64,000 nt of DNA, from the NCBI GenBank assembly GCA_900547975.1, contig URIX01000002.1:22488-86487 (forward strand), written 5' to 3'. The position numbers were made by a program, and so were the translations under genes. The stretch is from an uncultured Eubacteriales bacterium. Its GTDB lineage: Bacteria; Bacillota; Clostridia; Christensenellales; CAG-917. Below, piece by piece: positions 49,886 to 58,942 of this stretch. How positions within the stretch are numbered: the stretch's first letter is position 1; every line of letters starts with the position of its first letter. Below the pieces are notes generated by a model, which saw nothing but the letters and a program-made list of their open reading frames with translations, did no database searches and was not told the DNA's origin.

Positions 49886-50009
49886 AACACGATATGTGTT
49901 ATACATATATGCAACACGATTCGTGTATATGCATATCGAAATCGAGGCAAAAATTGCGGATTTGAGGTAAATTTGAGGTAAAAGCGCAAAAATAAAACAC
50001 GATTCGTGT
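49886..50009. promoter_or_regulatory. Three operator-like palindromes
   Basis: AACACGATATGTGTT (49886-49900), ACACGATTCGTGT (49914-49926) and ACACGATTCGTGT (49997-50009) lie 45-170 bp upstream of the Na/Pi promoter. A nearby direct repeat TTTGAGGTAAA occurs twice. They look like binding sites for a dimeric regulator; none is encoded next door. Confidence 0.45.
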
Positions 50010-50071
50010 AATGAATCGTGCAGAGAATAAGGTATTTTTTCAAAATTTGTATACAATAAAAAAATACCGAC

Positions 50072-51307
50072 TCAGGTTGTTTTTGATTGGTGGAAAGGTC
50101 TGAAATCGTCGTCCTCGTGCAAATTGCCCGTCAGGTCGTTTTCGAGCAAAATGCCGCGCTGAACAGAGTGATAACCGTATTTGGCTCTAATTTCGTCGAG
50201 GGTTTGTTCCAGTTTGTCCGCCTTATCGCTTTGTTCGTCGAACAAACTCATTTGCATGCCGTCTTTGCTTTCGAGCCTTATTGCCGAAACCGTGATTGCG
50301 CGAAGCGGCTCGCCGAAGTTGTGTATTTTTTCAAGCAAGCCTATCGCGGCTTTTGCGATTGCGCCCGAATTTGCCGAAGCGGGCGAAAGCGGAATTTGTT
50401 TGGACGTCCATTGCAACGCGGGATTTTTTATCGAAAGACCGACGCCGTTTGCCACGAGGTCGAAACTTCTGAGGCGCAACGCAACCATATCCGAAAGCGC
50501 GTATATCACGATTTTCGCTTCTTGCAGGTTTTTTATGTCGCGGGGCGTGGTCGTGCCGTTTGAAACGCTTTTGGGAACGTGAACGTCGTAGTAGTGTTTG
50601 ACTTCTTCCGTTTCGATTCCTTGCGCGGCGTTTATCATATTGTCGGCGACGATTCCGAAAATGTGACGCAAAGCGTCACGGTCTGCGTTTGCGAGTTGCC
50701 GTATGGTGCGAATGTTGAGTTTTGTGAGTTTTTCGGACGTCTGACGACCTATCATAATCATCTCGGACGGAGACATATCGCCTATGACTTCCATATAATG
50801 CTCTTTGTCGAGAACGGTGGTCGCGTCGGGCTTTTTGAGGTCGCTTCCGAGTTTTGCGAGAGTTTTGGTAAAGGATACGCCGACGGAAATGGTGAGTCCC
50901 GTCTTTTCTTTCACGAGTTGACGCAATTTGTTTGCAATGGTTACGCCGTCGCCGAAAAGTTTTTCCGAGCCGGTCACGTCAAGCCAGCACTCGTCTATGC
51001 CGAATCTTTCCACTCGGTCGGTGAATTGCGTGTAGATTTCAAAAACTTGTTTGGAATATTTGACGTATTCGTCAAAGTGCGGAAGAACGAACACTATATC
51101 GGGGCATTTTTGCCTTGCGGACCATAGCGTTTCGCCCGTTTGAACGCCCGCTTTTTTTGCGAGTTGGTTTTTTGCAAGCACTATGCCGTGTCTTGCTTCG
51201 GGATTTCCGCAAACGGCAAGTGGCATCCCGTCGTATTCGGGATGCAGTTTTTGTTCCACCGAAGCGTAGAAGTTGTTTAGGTCGCAATGCAGTATTGTTT
51301 TTCCCAC
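50072..51307 (-). CDS. dinB: DNA polymerase IV (Y family)
   Basis: Error-prone translesion polymerase. The 411-residue protein has the catalytic motifs ILHCDLNNFYASVE and RFGIDECWLDVTG (metal-binding Asp/Glu), SVGVSFTKTLAKLGSD, the helix-hairpin-helix TIRQLANADRDAL, and the little-finger domain to ~365. Near the C-terminus QMSLF is the beta-clamp-binding motif. GTG 51307 is chosen because VGKTILHCDLN is where relatives start, and TATAAT (51319-51314) lies only 6 bases upstream with TTGTTT 17 bp further, so the message may be leaderless. ATG 51367 would give 20 non-conserved residues. Confidence 0.93.
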   Translation of the reverse strand: MGKTILHCDLNNFYASVEQKLHPEYDGMPLAVCGNPEARHGIVLAKNQLAKKAGVQTGETLWSARQKCPDIVFVLPHFDEYVKYSKQVFEIYTQFTDRVERFGIDECWLDVTGSEKLFGDGVTIANKLRQLVKEKTGLTISVGVSFTKTLAKLGSDLKKPDATTVLDKEHYMEVIGDMSPSEMIMIGRQTSEKLTKLNIRTIRQLANADRDALRHIFGIVADNMINAAQGIETEEVKHYYDVHVPKSVSNGTTTPRDIKNLQEAKIVIYALSDMVALRLRSFDLVANGVGLSIKNPALQWTSKQIPLSPASANSGAIAKAAIGLLEKIHNFGEPLRAITVSAIRLESKDGMQMSLFDEQSDKADKLEQTLDEIRAKYGYHSVQRGILLENDLTGNLHEDDDFRPFHQSKTT

Positions 51308-51313
51308 AATTCG

Positions 51314-51342
51314 ATTATACACATTTTTGCCTTGCAAAACAA
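51314..51342 (-). promoter_or_regulatory. Putative promoter of dinB
   Basis: Minus strand: TTGTTT (51342-51337), 17 bp, TATAAT (51319-51314). Transcription would begin at or within a base or two of the GTG start codon. Confidence 0.5.
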
Positions 51343-51407
51343 GCGGTTCTAGTTTATAATAATTCATAGATAAATTTTTTAGCGCGGTAGCGCGCGAGGA
51401 GAGATAT

Positions 51408-52394
51408 ATGATTTTGGTTACGGGCGGAGCAGGTTACATCGGCTCGCATTGCGTAAGAGAACTCAAAGAAAGAAATATGGACGTCGTGGTTTACGACAAT
51501 CTCGTCACGGGACACATCGAGTCCGTGCCTTCGGACGTACCTTTCGTCAAAGGCGACATCTTTGATGTCGAACTGTTGCGTTCGACGTTCAGAAAGTACG
51601 GCGTGGATTCCGTCATTCACTTTGCGGCGTATTCGCTCGTGGGCGAAAGTATGAAGAATCCCGCAAAGTACTATCACAACAACGTTGCTGGCACTCTCGC
51701 GCTTTTGGACGCTATGATTGCCGAAAACGTCAAGTATCTCGTGTTTTCGTCGTCTGCGGCAACCTACGGCGATTGCGGCGACGGTTTGATAACCGAAGAC
51801 AGTCCGCAACATCCCACCAGCGTGTACGGTCAAACCAAACTTATGATGGAACAGTTTATGCAGGACTACGACAAGGCGTACGGTCTTAAATACGTCGCGC
51901 TTCGTTACTTCAACGCGGCAGGCGCGCACAGAAGCGGCGAAATAGGCGAGGCTCACAACCCGGAATCGCACCTCATCCCCATCATTTTGCAAGTTGCAAA
52001 CGGCACGAGAGACCACATCGGCATTTTCGGCGACGATTATCCCACGCCCGACGGCACTTGCGTGAGAGATTACATTCACATCACCGACCTTGCCGACGCG
52101 CATATCCGAGCCCTCGATTACCTCAAAAACGGCGGAAAATCCACCTATTACAACCTCGGCAACGGCAACGGATTCAGCGTCAAAGAGGTCATCGACGTCA
52201 CCGAGCAAGTGACGGGACGTCATATCGAAAGGACTATCGAAGCGCGCAGACCCGGCGACCCCGCAACTTTGGTTGCGTCGAGCGAAAAGATAAAGAGAGA
52301 ACTCGGTTGGAAGCCTCAATACGACAGCCTCGAAAGTATAGTTTCGTCGGCTTGGAAGTGGCATTCCACTCATCCGCACGGCTACGAGAAATAA
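51408..52394 (+). CDS. galE: UDP-glucose 4-epimerase
   Basis: Interconverts UDP-glucose and UDP-galactose. 328 residues, extended SDR fold: MILVTGGAGYIGSHCVREL, VYDNLVTGH, HFAAYSLVGESMKNP, SSSAATYGD, and the catalytic SVYGQTKLMMEQ (Y-x-x-x-K), then RYFNAAGAHRSGEIGEAHNP, typical of GalE. Good ribosome site GAGGAG. Together with galU downstream it supplies UDP-sugars for surface glycans. Confidence 0.96.
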   Translation: MILVTGGAGYIGSHCVRELKERNMDVVVYDNLVTGHIESVPSDVPFVKGDIFDVELLRSTFRKYGVDSVIHFAAYSLVGESMKNPAKYYHNNVAGTLALLDAMIAENVKYLVFSSSAATYGDCGDGLITEDSPQHPTSVYGQTKLMMEQFMQDYDKAYGLKYVALRYFNAAGAHRSGEIGEAHNPESHLIPIILQVANGTRDHIGIFGDDYPTPDGTCVRDYIHITDLADAHIRALDYLKNGGKSTYYNLGNGNGFSVKEVIDVTEQVTGRHIERTIEARRPGDPATLVASSEKIKRELGWKPQYDSLESIVSSAWKWHSTHPHGYEK

Positions 52395-52579
52395 GTTTTC
52401 CTTGATTTGAAAGGATTTTTGACAAAGCGAGGCGAAAAAACACATCGTCGCGCTTTGATTCAAATACAATTATAATGCATACAATGCGGCGTTTTCGTCG
52501 CATCGCAACGTCGAATTTCGTTATGAGCAAAATGCAAAATATTTTTCGACAAAAGAATATTCGACGATAGGGGGTTGAT

Positions 52580-53446
52580 ATGAAAGTAAGAAAAGCGATT
52601 ATACCTTGCGCGGGATTCGGCACGAGGTTTTTGCCGGTGACGAAAGTGTTGCCCAAAGAACTGTTGCCTATCGTAGATACGCCTGCGCTTTGCTATATCG
52701 TCGACGAGGCGGTGAAGAGCGGTATCGAGGAAATCGCGATTGTTATTTCGCCTCAAAAAGAGAGCGTAAAACGTCTTTTCGAGCCTAATGCCGCACTCAA
52801 CGAGCAGTTGATGACGAGCGGTAAAAAGGAAGAGTTTGCGCTTGCAAACAAGGATTACGGCGCAAAAATCACGTTTGTGGTGCAAAAGACTATGAATGGC
52901 AACGCAAACGCCGTCAAACTCTGCGAGGATTTTGCAAACGGTGAGCCCGTAGCGGTGCTGTTCGGCGACGATTTGATGTACGTCGGCGAGGGCGAAAAAC
53001 CCGTCACGAAGCAACTTATAGACGCTTATTACGCAACGGGCGGCGCTACTATCGTAGGATGTCAGCGCACGAGCGAAGAAGTGGCAAGACGTTGCGGCGT
53101 TATGATAACAAACAAGGCTATCGACGAAAAAACCACCTTGCTCGACGGTATAATCGAAAAGCCGAAGGACGAGTTGCCAAGCGAACTCGTATCTCTGGGA
53201 AGATTCGTGCTTGCGCCGTCCATATTCGAGGCAATCGAGCGCACGCCGTACACCAACGGCGAAGTGTATTTGTCGGAAGCGATAAGCATTCTCGCAAAAG
53301 AAAAAGCGGTTTGCGCATACGAATTTTCTGCACGTCGCTACGACGTCGGCAACAAGGAAGGTTATCTCGAAGCGACGGTGGAATACGCTTTGAGAAACAA
53401 GAATCTCAAAGACGAGTTTTTGCAATATATAAAACGCGAATTTTGA
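52580..53446 (+). CDS. galU: UTP-glucose-1-phosphate uridylyltransferase
   Basis: Makes UDP-glucose. The 288-residue nucleotidyltransferase has RKAIIPCAGFGTRFLPVTKV with LPKELLPIVDTP, the signature of bacterial GalU, plus VLFGDDLMY, GVMITNKAIDEKT, IEKPKDELPSELVSLGRFVL and DVGNKEGYLEATVEYAL. Ribosome site GGGGG 8 bases upstream. It lies 185 bp after galE, with no terminator obvious in between. Confidence 0.95.
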   Translation: MKVRKAIIPCAGFGTRFLPVTKVLPKELLPIVDTPALCYIVDEAVKSGIEEIAIVISPQKESVKRLFEPNAALNEQLMTSGKKEEFALANKDYGAKITFVVQKTMNGNANAVKLCEDFANGEPVAVLFGDDLMYVGEGEKPVTKQLIDAYYATGGATIVGCQRTSEEVARRCGVMITNKAIDEKTTLLDGIIEKPKDELPSELVSLGRFVLAPSIFEAIERTPYTNGEVYLSEAISILAKEKAVCAYEFSARRYDVGNKEGYLEATVEYALRNKNLKDEFLQYIKREF

Positions 53447-53647
53447 GAATCGGATTCCGAAAATAATCGGGCTTCGGGAAACGACTCAACCGAAGCAGAA
53501 AATAATCGAATTTAGAAACGAAAATGACGAATTTTGAAAATAAGCGGTTAGAATATCGATTTCCCCGCGTATTTTCAAAGTTTGCCGAGTGAAGAAAAGG
53601 CAAAAACACAGGAAAACCGATGTTTTGAAAGGAACGAAATAAAGAGT

Positions 53648-55135
53648 ATGCAAAGGACTTGCGACATCTGCGGCGATAGAGAGGCGACTCTTTTTGAAAG
53701 CGTGATTATAGACAATAATCCCGTCGAGTACGGCTATTGTCGCGAGTGCTACGAAAATGCTTTGAAATGCGGCAAAAATCCGCATGAAGAAGCAAATTAC
53801 AGGCTTTCTCGCCGAGATAAAGAATGCAAAATTTGCGGATATACGGTTGAAGATTTTGAAAAAAACTTCCTTTTCGGTTGTGCGAATTGCTATTCTCAAA
53901 TGCGGAAAATCGCGCTCGACGCGGCAAGCAAAGCGCAAGGTGTAAACGCCGAGTTTTTGCACGCTCACGCACCCGAAAATACCGTTTCGACCATACTCGA
54001 TTTGAAGGGCGCGCACGGCGCGTACGGTGTCAGAAACAATCTAAACGGCAATTTCGAGCGTTTTGACGTAAGCGACTCACTGCCGCGCCCAAGCCTTTTG
54101 AAGTCGGCAAAGTACTGCACGATAAACGAACTTGTCAAAAATAACGTCGTTTCCTCTCGCATACGTCTTGCAAGAAACGTTGCGGGGCTTGAATTTCCTC
54201 GCAATATCAAGACGACCGACCAACGAGTGGTCGATTTGATGAACGGCGCGTACGCGGCGGCGCAAGGGGTGTTCGAGGCAAGACTTTTGCCTATGAACAA
54301 ACTCAAAAAAGAGCAGAAAAAAGCACTTATAGAGCGGCATTTAATTTCTCTTGCTCTTGCAAACAACACGCAAAACGGCGCGGTAATCGTCGAGGGCGAC
54401 AAAAAATTCGGTATATCCGTGATGATAAACGAGGAAGACCACATAAGGGAGCAGTGCGTCGAAGAAGGATTCAACCTTAAACGCGCATACGAAAGACTGC
54501 GTGTTTACGACGAAAGGCTCTTGCACACGTTGCCTATCGCGTACGATTCGCAACTCGGCTTTCTGACGGCGTGTCCGACCAATCTCGGCACGGGTATGAG
54601 GGCTTCTTGTATGCTGTTTTTGCCTGCGTTGAAGCGTGCGGGCGCAATCGAGGACGCGCTCAAAACGTTCAAGAGCGAGTTCGGATTGACGGTAAGAGGA
54701 GTATACGGCGAGGGTAGCGAAGCGGCTTACGATATGTATCAAATATCCAACTCTCGAACGCTCGGCGTAAGCGAGGACGAGATTATTTCGCAAGTCGAAC
54801 AAGCGGTTGCGAGAATGTGCTATTGCGAAAGGGTCGCGCTCGAAAAACTCGTCAAGGAAAGACAGACCGAACTTTTGGACGGAATATCGAGAAGTTACGC
54901 CGTGCTTAAAGGCGCGTACGCGCTCACGGCGCAAGAACTTATGAAACTTCTCGTCGACGTAAAAATCGGCGTTATACTGGGCATTTTGCCCATAAAATCC
55001 ACTGCGATAACGGACGAAATGATATGGGCGTGTTCCGCCTCGTCCTTGCAGATTTTGACAAACGGAAGTTCGAAGGAAGAGAGCGACAAAATGCGCGCTC
55101 GCATAGTTAGAGAACTTCTGGCGGAGGAAAAATGA
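53648..55135 (+). CDS. McsA-McsB fusion: zinc-finger activator joined to protein-arginine kinase
   Basis: A 495-residue protein combining two normally separate proteins. Residues 1-~85 are McsA-like: CDICGDREA..YCRECYE and CKICGYTVEDFEKNFLFGCA, with NCY forming the last zinc pair. After a linker, residues ~140-495 are a phosphagen-kinase-type arginine kinase (McsB): VVSSRIRLARNVAGLEFPRN, MINEEDHIREQC, SQLGFLTACPTNLGTGMRAS with the catalytic Cys, and RGVYGEGSEA. McsB phosphorylates arginines of client proteins and of CtsR, marking them for ClpCP. The AUG at 53648 (MQRTCDICG) is preferred; the longer frame is not conserved. ctsR is absent upstream. Overlaps clpC by 4 bp. Confidence 0.92.
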   Translation: MQRTCDICGDREATLFESVIIDNNPVEYGYCRECYENALKCGKNPHEEANYRLSRRDKECKICGYTVEDFEKNFLFGCANCYSQMRKIALDAASKAQGVNAEFLHAHAPENTVSTILDLKGAHGAYGVRNNLNGNFERFDVSDSLPRPSLLKSAKYCTINELVKNNVVSSRIRLARNVAGLEFPRNIKTTDQRVVDLMNGAYAAAQGVFEARLLPMNKLKKEQKKALIERHLISLALANNTQNGAVIVEGDKKFGISVMINEEDHIREQCVEEGFNLKRAYERLRVYDERLLHTLPIAYDSQLGFLTACPTNLGTGMRASCMLFLPALKRAGAIEDALKTFKSEFGLTVRGVYGEGSEAAYDMYQISNSRTLGVSEDEIISQVEQAVARMCYCERVALEKLVKERQTELLDGISRSYAVLKGAYALTAQELMKLLVDVKIGVILGILPIKSTAITDEMIWACSASSLQILTNGSSKEESDKMRARIVRELLAEEK

Positions 55136-57723
55136 TAACCTACTCTGACAACGCGCGACTCGTGCTTCAAAGGGCAAGCGAACTTGCCGTACGCACGGGC
55201 GGACTTGTTTGCACCGAACATATTTTGTTCGGACTTTTGGACGTTGACGGCTCTGCGGCGCAGAGATTGCTCAATCAATGCGGCGTGTACGAGGACGACG
55301 TAATCCGCGTGTTTTCGCCTATGCCTATTCGCCCCAATGTCGAGATGTCGACGAGGGCGGCAAGAGCGGTGCAAAGCGCAAAAGACGTCGCAACGAGGCT
55401 CGGCTCGCAAGTTGTGGGAACAGAACATATTTTGTACACCGTTCTCGACGAAACGTCGTCGGTTGCAAGCGAGATACTGCGAGCAAAGGGAATTGACCCC
55501 GAATATCTGCAACGACTCACTTACAGCTCAATCGTGTCGAGCGGCGGCGGCAGGGCGGCGATGTGCCTTGCAAACGGAAACGAAGAAAACATAAACGACA
55601 TTTTGAGCGGTTACATATCCGATTTCTTCGGTGAAAGCGAAAATAAAGGATTGAATCGCCAAGGACAGAGCGGCGGCGAAAACGCTTTGCGAAACGGCTT
55701 TGCAAGCAATGAAAACGCGTTCGGAAAAGCCGATAATTTTTATGAAAATACACGCAAAAACGACGAAAATTCCGATTTCGATTTGTCAAAATTCGGCACT
55801 GATTTGACGGCGAAAGCGCGCGACGGAAAACTCGACCCCGTCATAGGCAGAGGCAAGGAAACCGAGCGCGTGATACAGGTGCTTTGCCGCAGAACGAAAA
55901 ACAATCCCGTGCTTATAGGCGAACCGGGGGTCGGAAAAAGCGCGGTTATCGACGGACTTGCCCAGCGCATAGTTTCGGGGGACGTTCCCGACGCGTTGAG
56001 GGGCAAAATCGTGTTTTCGCTCGACCTTACTTCGCTCGTTGCGGGCACGAGGTACAGGGGCGATTTCGAGGAAAGACTCAAAGCAACGCTCAACGGCATA
56101 AAACAAAGAGGCAACGTACTGCTTTTTATCGACGAAATTCACACCATACTCAAAGCGGGTTCGAGCGAGGGCGGACTTGACATTGCCAACATTCTGAAGC
56201 CTATGCTCGCAAGGGGCGAACTGCAAACGATAGGCGCGACCACGCTTGAAGAATATCGCAAACAATTTGAGCAAGACAGTGCGTTAGAACGCCGTTTTCA
56301 ACCAGTTTTGGTGGAAGAACCGAGCGTGTCGGACACCATAGAAATTTTGCAGGGATTGAAACCGAAATACGAGGCTCATCACGGCGTAACCATAACCGAC
56401 GAAGCAATATCTTCGGCGGCGATTTTGTCGGACAGATACGTTGCGGACAGATTCCTTCCCGACAAGGCAATCGACCTTATCGACGAGGCGGCTTCGAGAA
56501 AGAAAATTTTTTCCTTTACCACGCCGAGCGAAATCCGCGATTTGGAAAACAAAATCAAGCAAGCCGACCTCGATTTGTGCGAAGCAAAACGCAGGGATAA
56601 TTTTGAACTTTGCGCAAAGTATAAGGCACTTCGCGACGACTATATAGAGCAGAAAGAAAAAGCCGAAATCGACTGGAAAGAGAAGTGCGCAAGCACGAGT
56701 TTGTCCATAGGCGAGGACGAAATCGCCGAAGTCGTGGGCAACTGGACGGGAATCCCCGTAAAGCGTATCACCGAGGGCGAAAGCGAAAAACTCGTCAATC
56801 TCGAAAAGACCTTGCAATCGAGGGTCATCGGACAAGACGAGGCTTGCGCGGCGGTTGCAAAGGCGGTAAAACGCGCAAGAGCGGGACTTAAAGACCCCAA
56901 ACGCCCCATAGGCTCGTTTATTTTCTTAGGTCCGACGGGCGTTGGTAAAACCGAACTTGCAAAGGCACTCGCAAGCGCGCTTTTCGGCGACGAAGATTTG
57001 CTTATTCGAGTGGATATGAGCGAGTATATGGAAAAGGACAGCGTGTCGAGGCTCATAGGCTCTGCGCCGGGACTCGTGGGATTCGAGGAAGGCGGACAAC
57101 TCACCGAAAAGGTGCGCAGAAAACCGTATTCCGTCGTGCTTTTCGACGAAATCGAAAAAGGACACCCCGACATATTCAATATTTTGCTTCAAATCCTCGA
57201 AGACGGCATACTCACGGACAGTCACGGCCGCACGGTAAGTTTCAAAAACACGGTGATAATTTTGACGTCCAACATCGGTGCGAAAGAAGCCGCAACGCCG
57301 CAAAGAACGCTTGGTTTTGCAAGCGAGAAAAGCGTTGAAAGCGAGGGTGAAAAAGTGCGCCAAAGCCACATTCAAGCATTGAAAGGCGCAATGAAACCCG
57401 AAATTATCAACCGTATCGACGAAATCGTCGTGTTCAAGAAACTCGACAAAGAAAACTTGTTCAAGATTGCGGATTTGATGTTCGCCTCGCTTGAAAAACG
57501 CCTCGAATCGAGAGATATAACGGCGCATATCACGCAGAGTGCGAAAGAGTATATCGTAAGCGAGGGCTACGACGCCGAATACGGCGCAAGACCGCTTCGC
57601 CGCACCCTTCAAAGGCTCGTCGAGGACAAGTTGAGCGAAAAACTTATTCGTTCGGAAATTGCGGCAGGCGACAAGGTTACTATTGATTACAAAGACGGCG
57701 CACTCGTGTTTGAAAAACTTTGA
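55132..57723 (+). CDS. clpC: ATP-dependent Clp protease ATP-binding subunit ClpC
   Basis: AAA+ unfoldase that feeds substrates, including arginine-phosphorylated ones, to ClpP. The 863-residue chain has the double Clp_N domain (1-~145), a low-complexity linker (~150-215, Asn/Gly/Ser-rich), AAA1 with Walker A GEPGVGKS (~262) and Walker B LLFIDEIHTIL, a UVR-type middle domain (~445-485), AAA2 with GPTGVGKTE (~601) and VVLFDEIEKGHPDI, and a C-terminal D2-small domain ending in GALVFEKL. Coupled by ATGA to the mcsA-mcsB gene. No CtsR heptad repeat was seen upstream of the operon. Confidence 0.96.
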   Translation: MITYSDNARLVLQRASELAVRTGGLVCTEHILFGLLDVDGSAAQRLLNQCGVYEDDVIRVFSPMPIRPNVEMSTRAARAVQSAKDVATRLGSQVVGTEHILYTVLDETSSVASEILRAKGIDPEYLQRLTYSSIVSSGGGRAAMCLANGNEENINDILSGYISDFFGESENKGLNRQGQSGGENALRNGFASNENAFGKADNFYENTRKNDENSDFDLSKFGTDLTAKARDGKLDPVIGRGKETERVIQVLCRRTKNNPVLIGEPGVGKSAVIDGLAQRIVSGDVPDALRGKIVFSLDLTSLVAGTRYRGDFEERLKATLNGIKQRGNVLLFIDEIHTILKAGSSEGGLDIANILKPMLARGELQTIGATTLEEYRKQFEQDSALERRFQPVLVEEPSVSDTIEILQGLKPKYEAHHGVTITDEAISSAAILSDRYVADRFLPDKAIDLIDEAASRKKIFSFTTPSEIRDLENKIKQADLDLCEAKRRDNFELCAKYKALRDDYIEQKEKAEIDWKEKCASTSLSIGEDEIAEVVGNWTGIPVKRITEGESEKLVNLEKTLQSRVIGQDEACAAVAKAVKRARAGLKDPKRPIGSFIFLGPTGVGKTELAKALASALFGDEDLLIRVDMSEYMEKDSVSRLIGSAPGLVGFEEGGQLTEKVRRKPYSVVLFDEIEKGHPDIFNILLQILEDGILTDSHGRTVSFKNTVIILTSNIGAKEAATPQRTLGFASEKSVESEGEKVRQSHIQALKGAMKPEIINRIDEIVVFKKLDKENLFKIADLMFASLEKRLESRDITAHITQSAKEYIVSEGYDAEYGARPLRRTLQRLVEDKLSEKLIRSEIAAGDKVTIDYKDGALVFEKL

Positions 57724-57757
57724 GAAGATGAATTAATATAAATTATTAATTTATCTC

Positions 57758-57786
57758 TTGAAATCAAATATAAAATTTGCTATAAT
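57758..57786 (+). promoter_or_regulatory. Promoter of hpf
   Basis: TTGAAA (57758-57763), 17 bp, TATAAT (57781-57786), 29 bp before the ATG at 57816. Confidence 0.75.
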
Positions 57787-57815
57787 GTAAATATAAAGAA
57801 CTTGGAGGTTACTTT

Positions 57816-58157
57816 ATGAGAATCGAAATATTCGGCAAGAATTACAATCCCAGTGATTCACTCAGAGCAATCACCGAAAAAAAGTGCGCAAAACTCGAAA
57901 GACGTTTTGAGGACGAAAATGCGGAAGTTAAGTTCACCGTGACCTACGAAAACGGCGATTACACCACGGATATGGTTGTCACAAGCAAGGGCATATCCTA
58001 TCGTGCAAGCGCGCTGAGCGGCTCTCCGTTTGACAATCTCGACGAGGTTATTCCCAAACTGCTCGGACAGATGAGAAAGCAAAAAGACATTTGGGGCAAG
58101 GACAAAAAAGGAACGCCCAACGTCTACGAAGAAGAAGTAGAGGGCGAAGAAGAATAA
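57816..58157 (+). CDS. hpf: Ribosome hibernation promoting factor, short form
   Basis: A 113-residue HPF/RaiA-family protein that binds the decoding site and silences ribosomes in slow growth. The N-terminal domain is complete: MRIEIFGKNYNPSDSLRAIT, KKCAKLERRFEDENAEVKFT, and the last helix FDNLDEVIPKLLGQMRKQKD. Most Bacillota carry the long form (~180 residues) with a C-terminal dimerisation domain; here only an acidic tail (YEEEVEGEEE) follows. If no second copy exists elsewhere, ribosome dimerisation would have to differ. Ribosome site TGGAGG. Confidence 0.9.
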   Translation: MRIEIFGKNYNPSDSLRAITEKKCAKLERRFEDENAEVKFTVTYENGDYTTDMVVTSKGISYRASALSGSPFDNLDEVIPKLLGQMRKQKDIWGKDKKGTPNVYEEEVEGEEE

Positions 58158-58937
58158 ATGAAAGTCGGCATATCGACGGCAACGTTTTTCACAAAAGTTT
58201 TGACCGAGGATTCGTTCTCGGTCATTAAACGTTTAGGGGCGGACACTTGCGAGGTGTTCCTGACCACATTTTACGAGTACAAAGACGCCTTTGCGCAACT
58301 TCTTAAAGAACGCAAAGGCGATTTTGACGTTTATTCGGTGCACTCGCTAAACACTCAGTTCGAACCGCAACTGTTCAACAAAGCACCCAGAACGTACAAC
58401 GACGCGGAAGAAATATTCCGCTCTGTGCTGTCGGCGGGAAGAACGCTCGGCGCAAAAGCGTACACTTTTCACGCGCAGGCGAGATTGAAACAAAGCGTGT
58501 ATATCGACCCGAAGTTCGTGGGCGAGCGTATGACAAAACTCGGAGCAATCGCAAACGAGTACGGCATAAAACTCTGTCTTGAAAACGTGCATTGGGCAAC
58601 TTTCGATTCGCCCGAATTTTACAGGCAAATGAAGCCGTATGCGAGCGGTATCGGCACGGTTTTGGACATCAAGCAGGCAAGACAGTCGGGTTACGACTGG
58701 CGAGAGTATCTCGCCGTTATGGGCAAGGACCTTACGAACGTTCACGTCAGCGACGTAAAAGACGGTCAAATCGCGATGGTGGGCAAGGGCGAATTTCCGT
58801 TCAAAGAACTCGTGGTAAGGCTCAAAGATGTCGGCTACGACGGACCGCTTATCATCGAGCAGTATGCGGGGAATTACGATTCCGTGGACGAAATTGCGGA
58901 ATCCGTGCAATATCTTAAAAATATTTTGGAGGCATAA
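58158..58937 (+). CDS. Sugar phosphate isomerase/epimerase family protein
   Basis: A 259-residue xylose-isomerase-like TIM barrel: YSVHSLNTQFEPQLF, KAYTFHAQAR, CLENVHWATFDSPE (metal Glu), TVLDIKQARQSGYDW, LTNVHVSDVKDGQI and the terminal PLIIEQYAG with the last Glu. It begins on the base after the hpf stop codon and is followed 5 bp later by pgi. This links it to central sugar metabolism, but the substrate is not known. No ribosome site beyond coupling to hpf. Confidence 0.85.
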   Translation: MKVGISTATFFTKVLTEDSFSVIKRLGADTCEVFLTTFYEYKDAFAQLLKERKGDFDVYSVHSLNTQFEPQLFNKAPRTYNDAEEIFRSVLSAGRTLGAKAYTFHAQARLKQSVYIDPKFVGERMTKLGAIANEYGIKLCLENVHWATFDSPEFYRQMKPYASGIGTVLDIKQARQSGYDWREYLAVMGKDLTNVHVSDVKDGQIAMVGKGEFPFKELVVRLKDVGYDGPLIIEQYAGNYDSVDEIAESVQYLKNILEA

Positions 58938-58942
58938 ACGCT

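Noticed and set aside
53447..53647. CtsR operator or ctsR gene before mcsA-mcsB
   Set aside because: No GGTCAAA-type heptad repeat and no reading frame with a winged helix in this interval.
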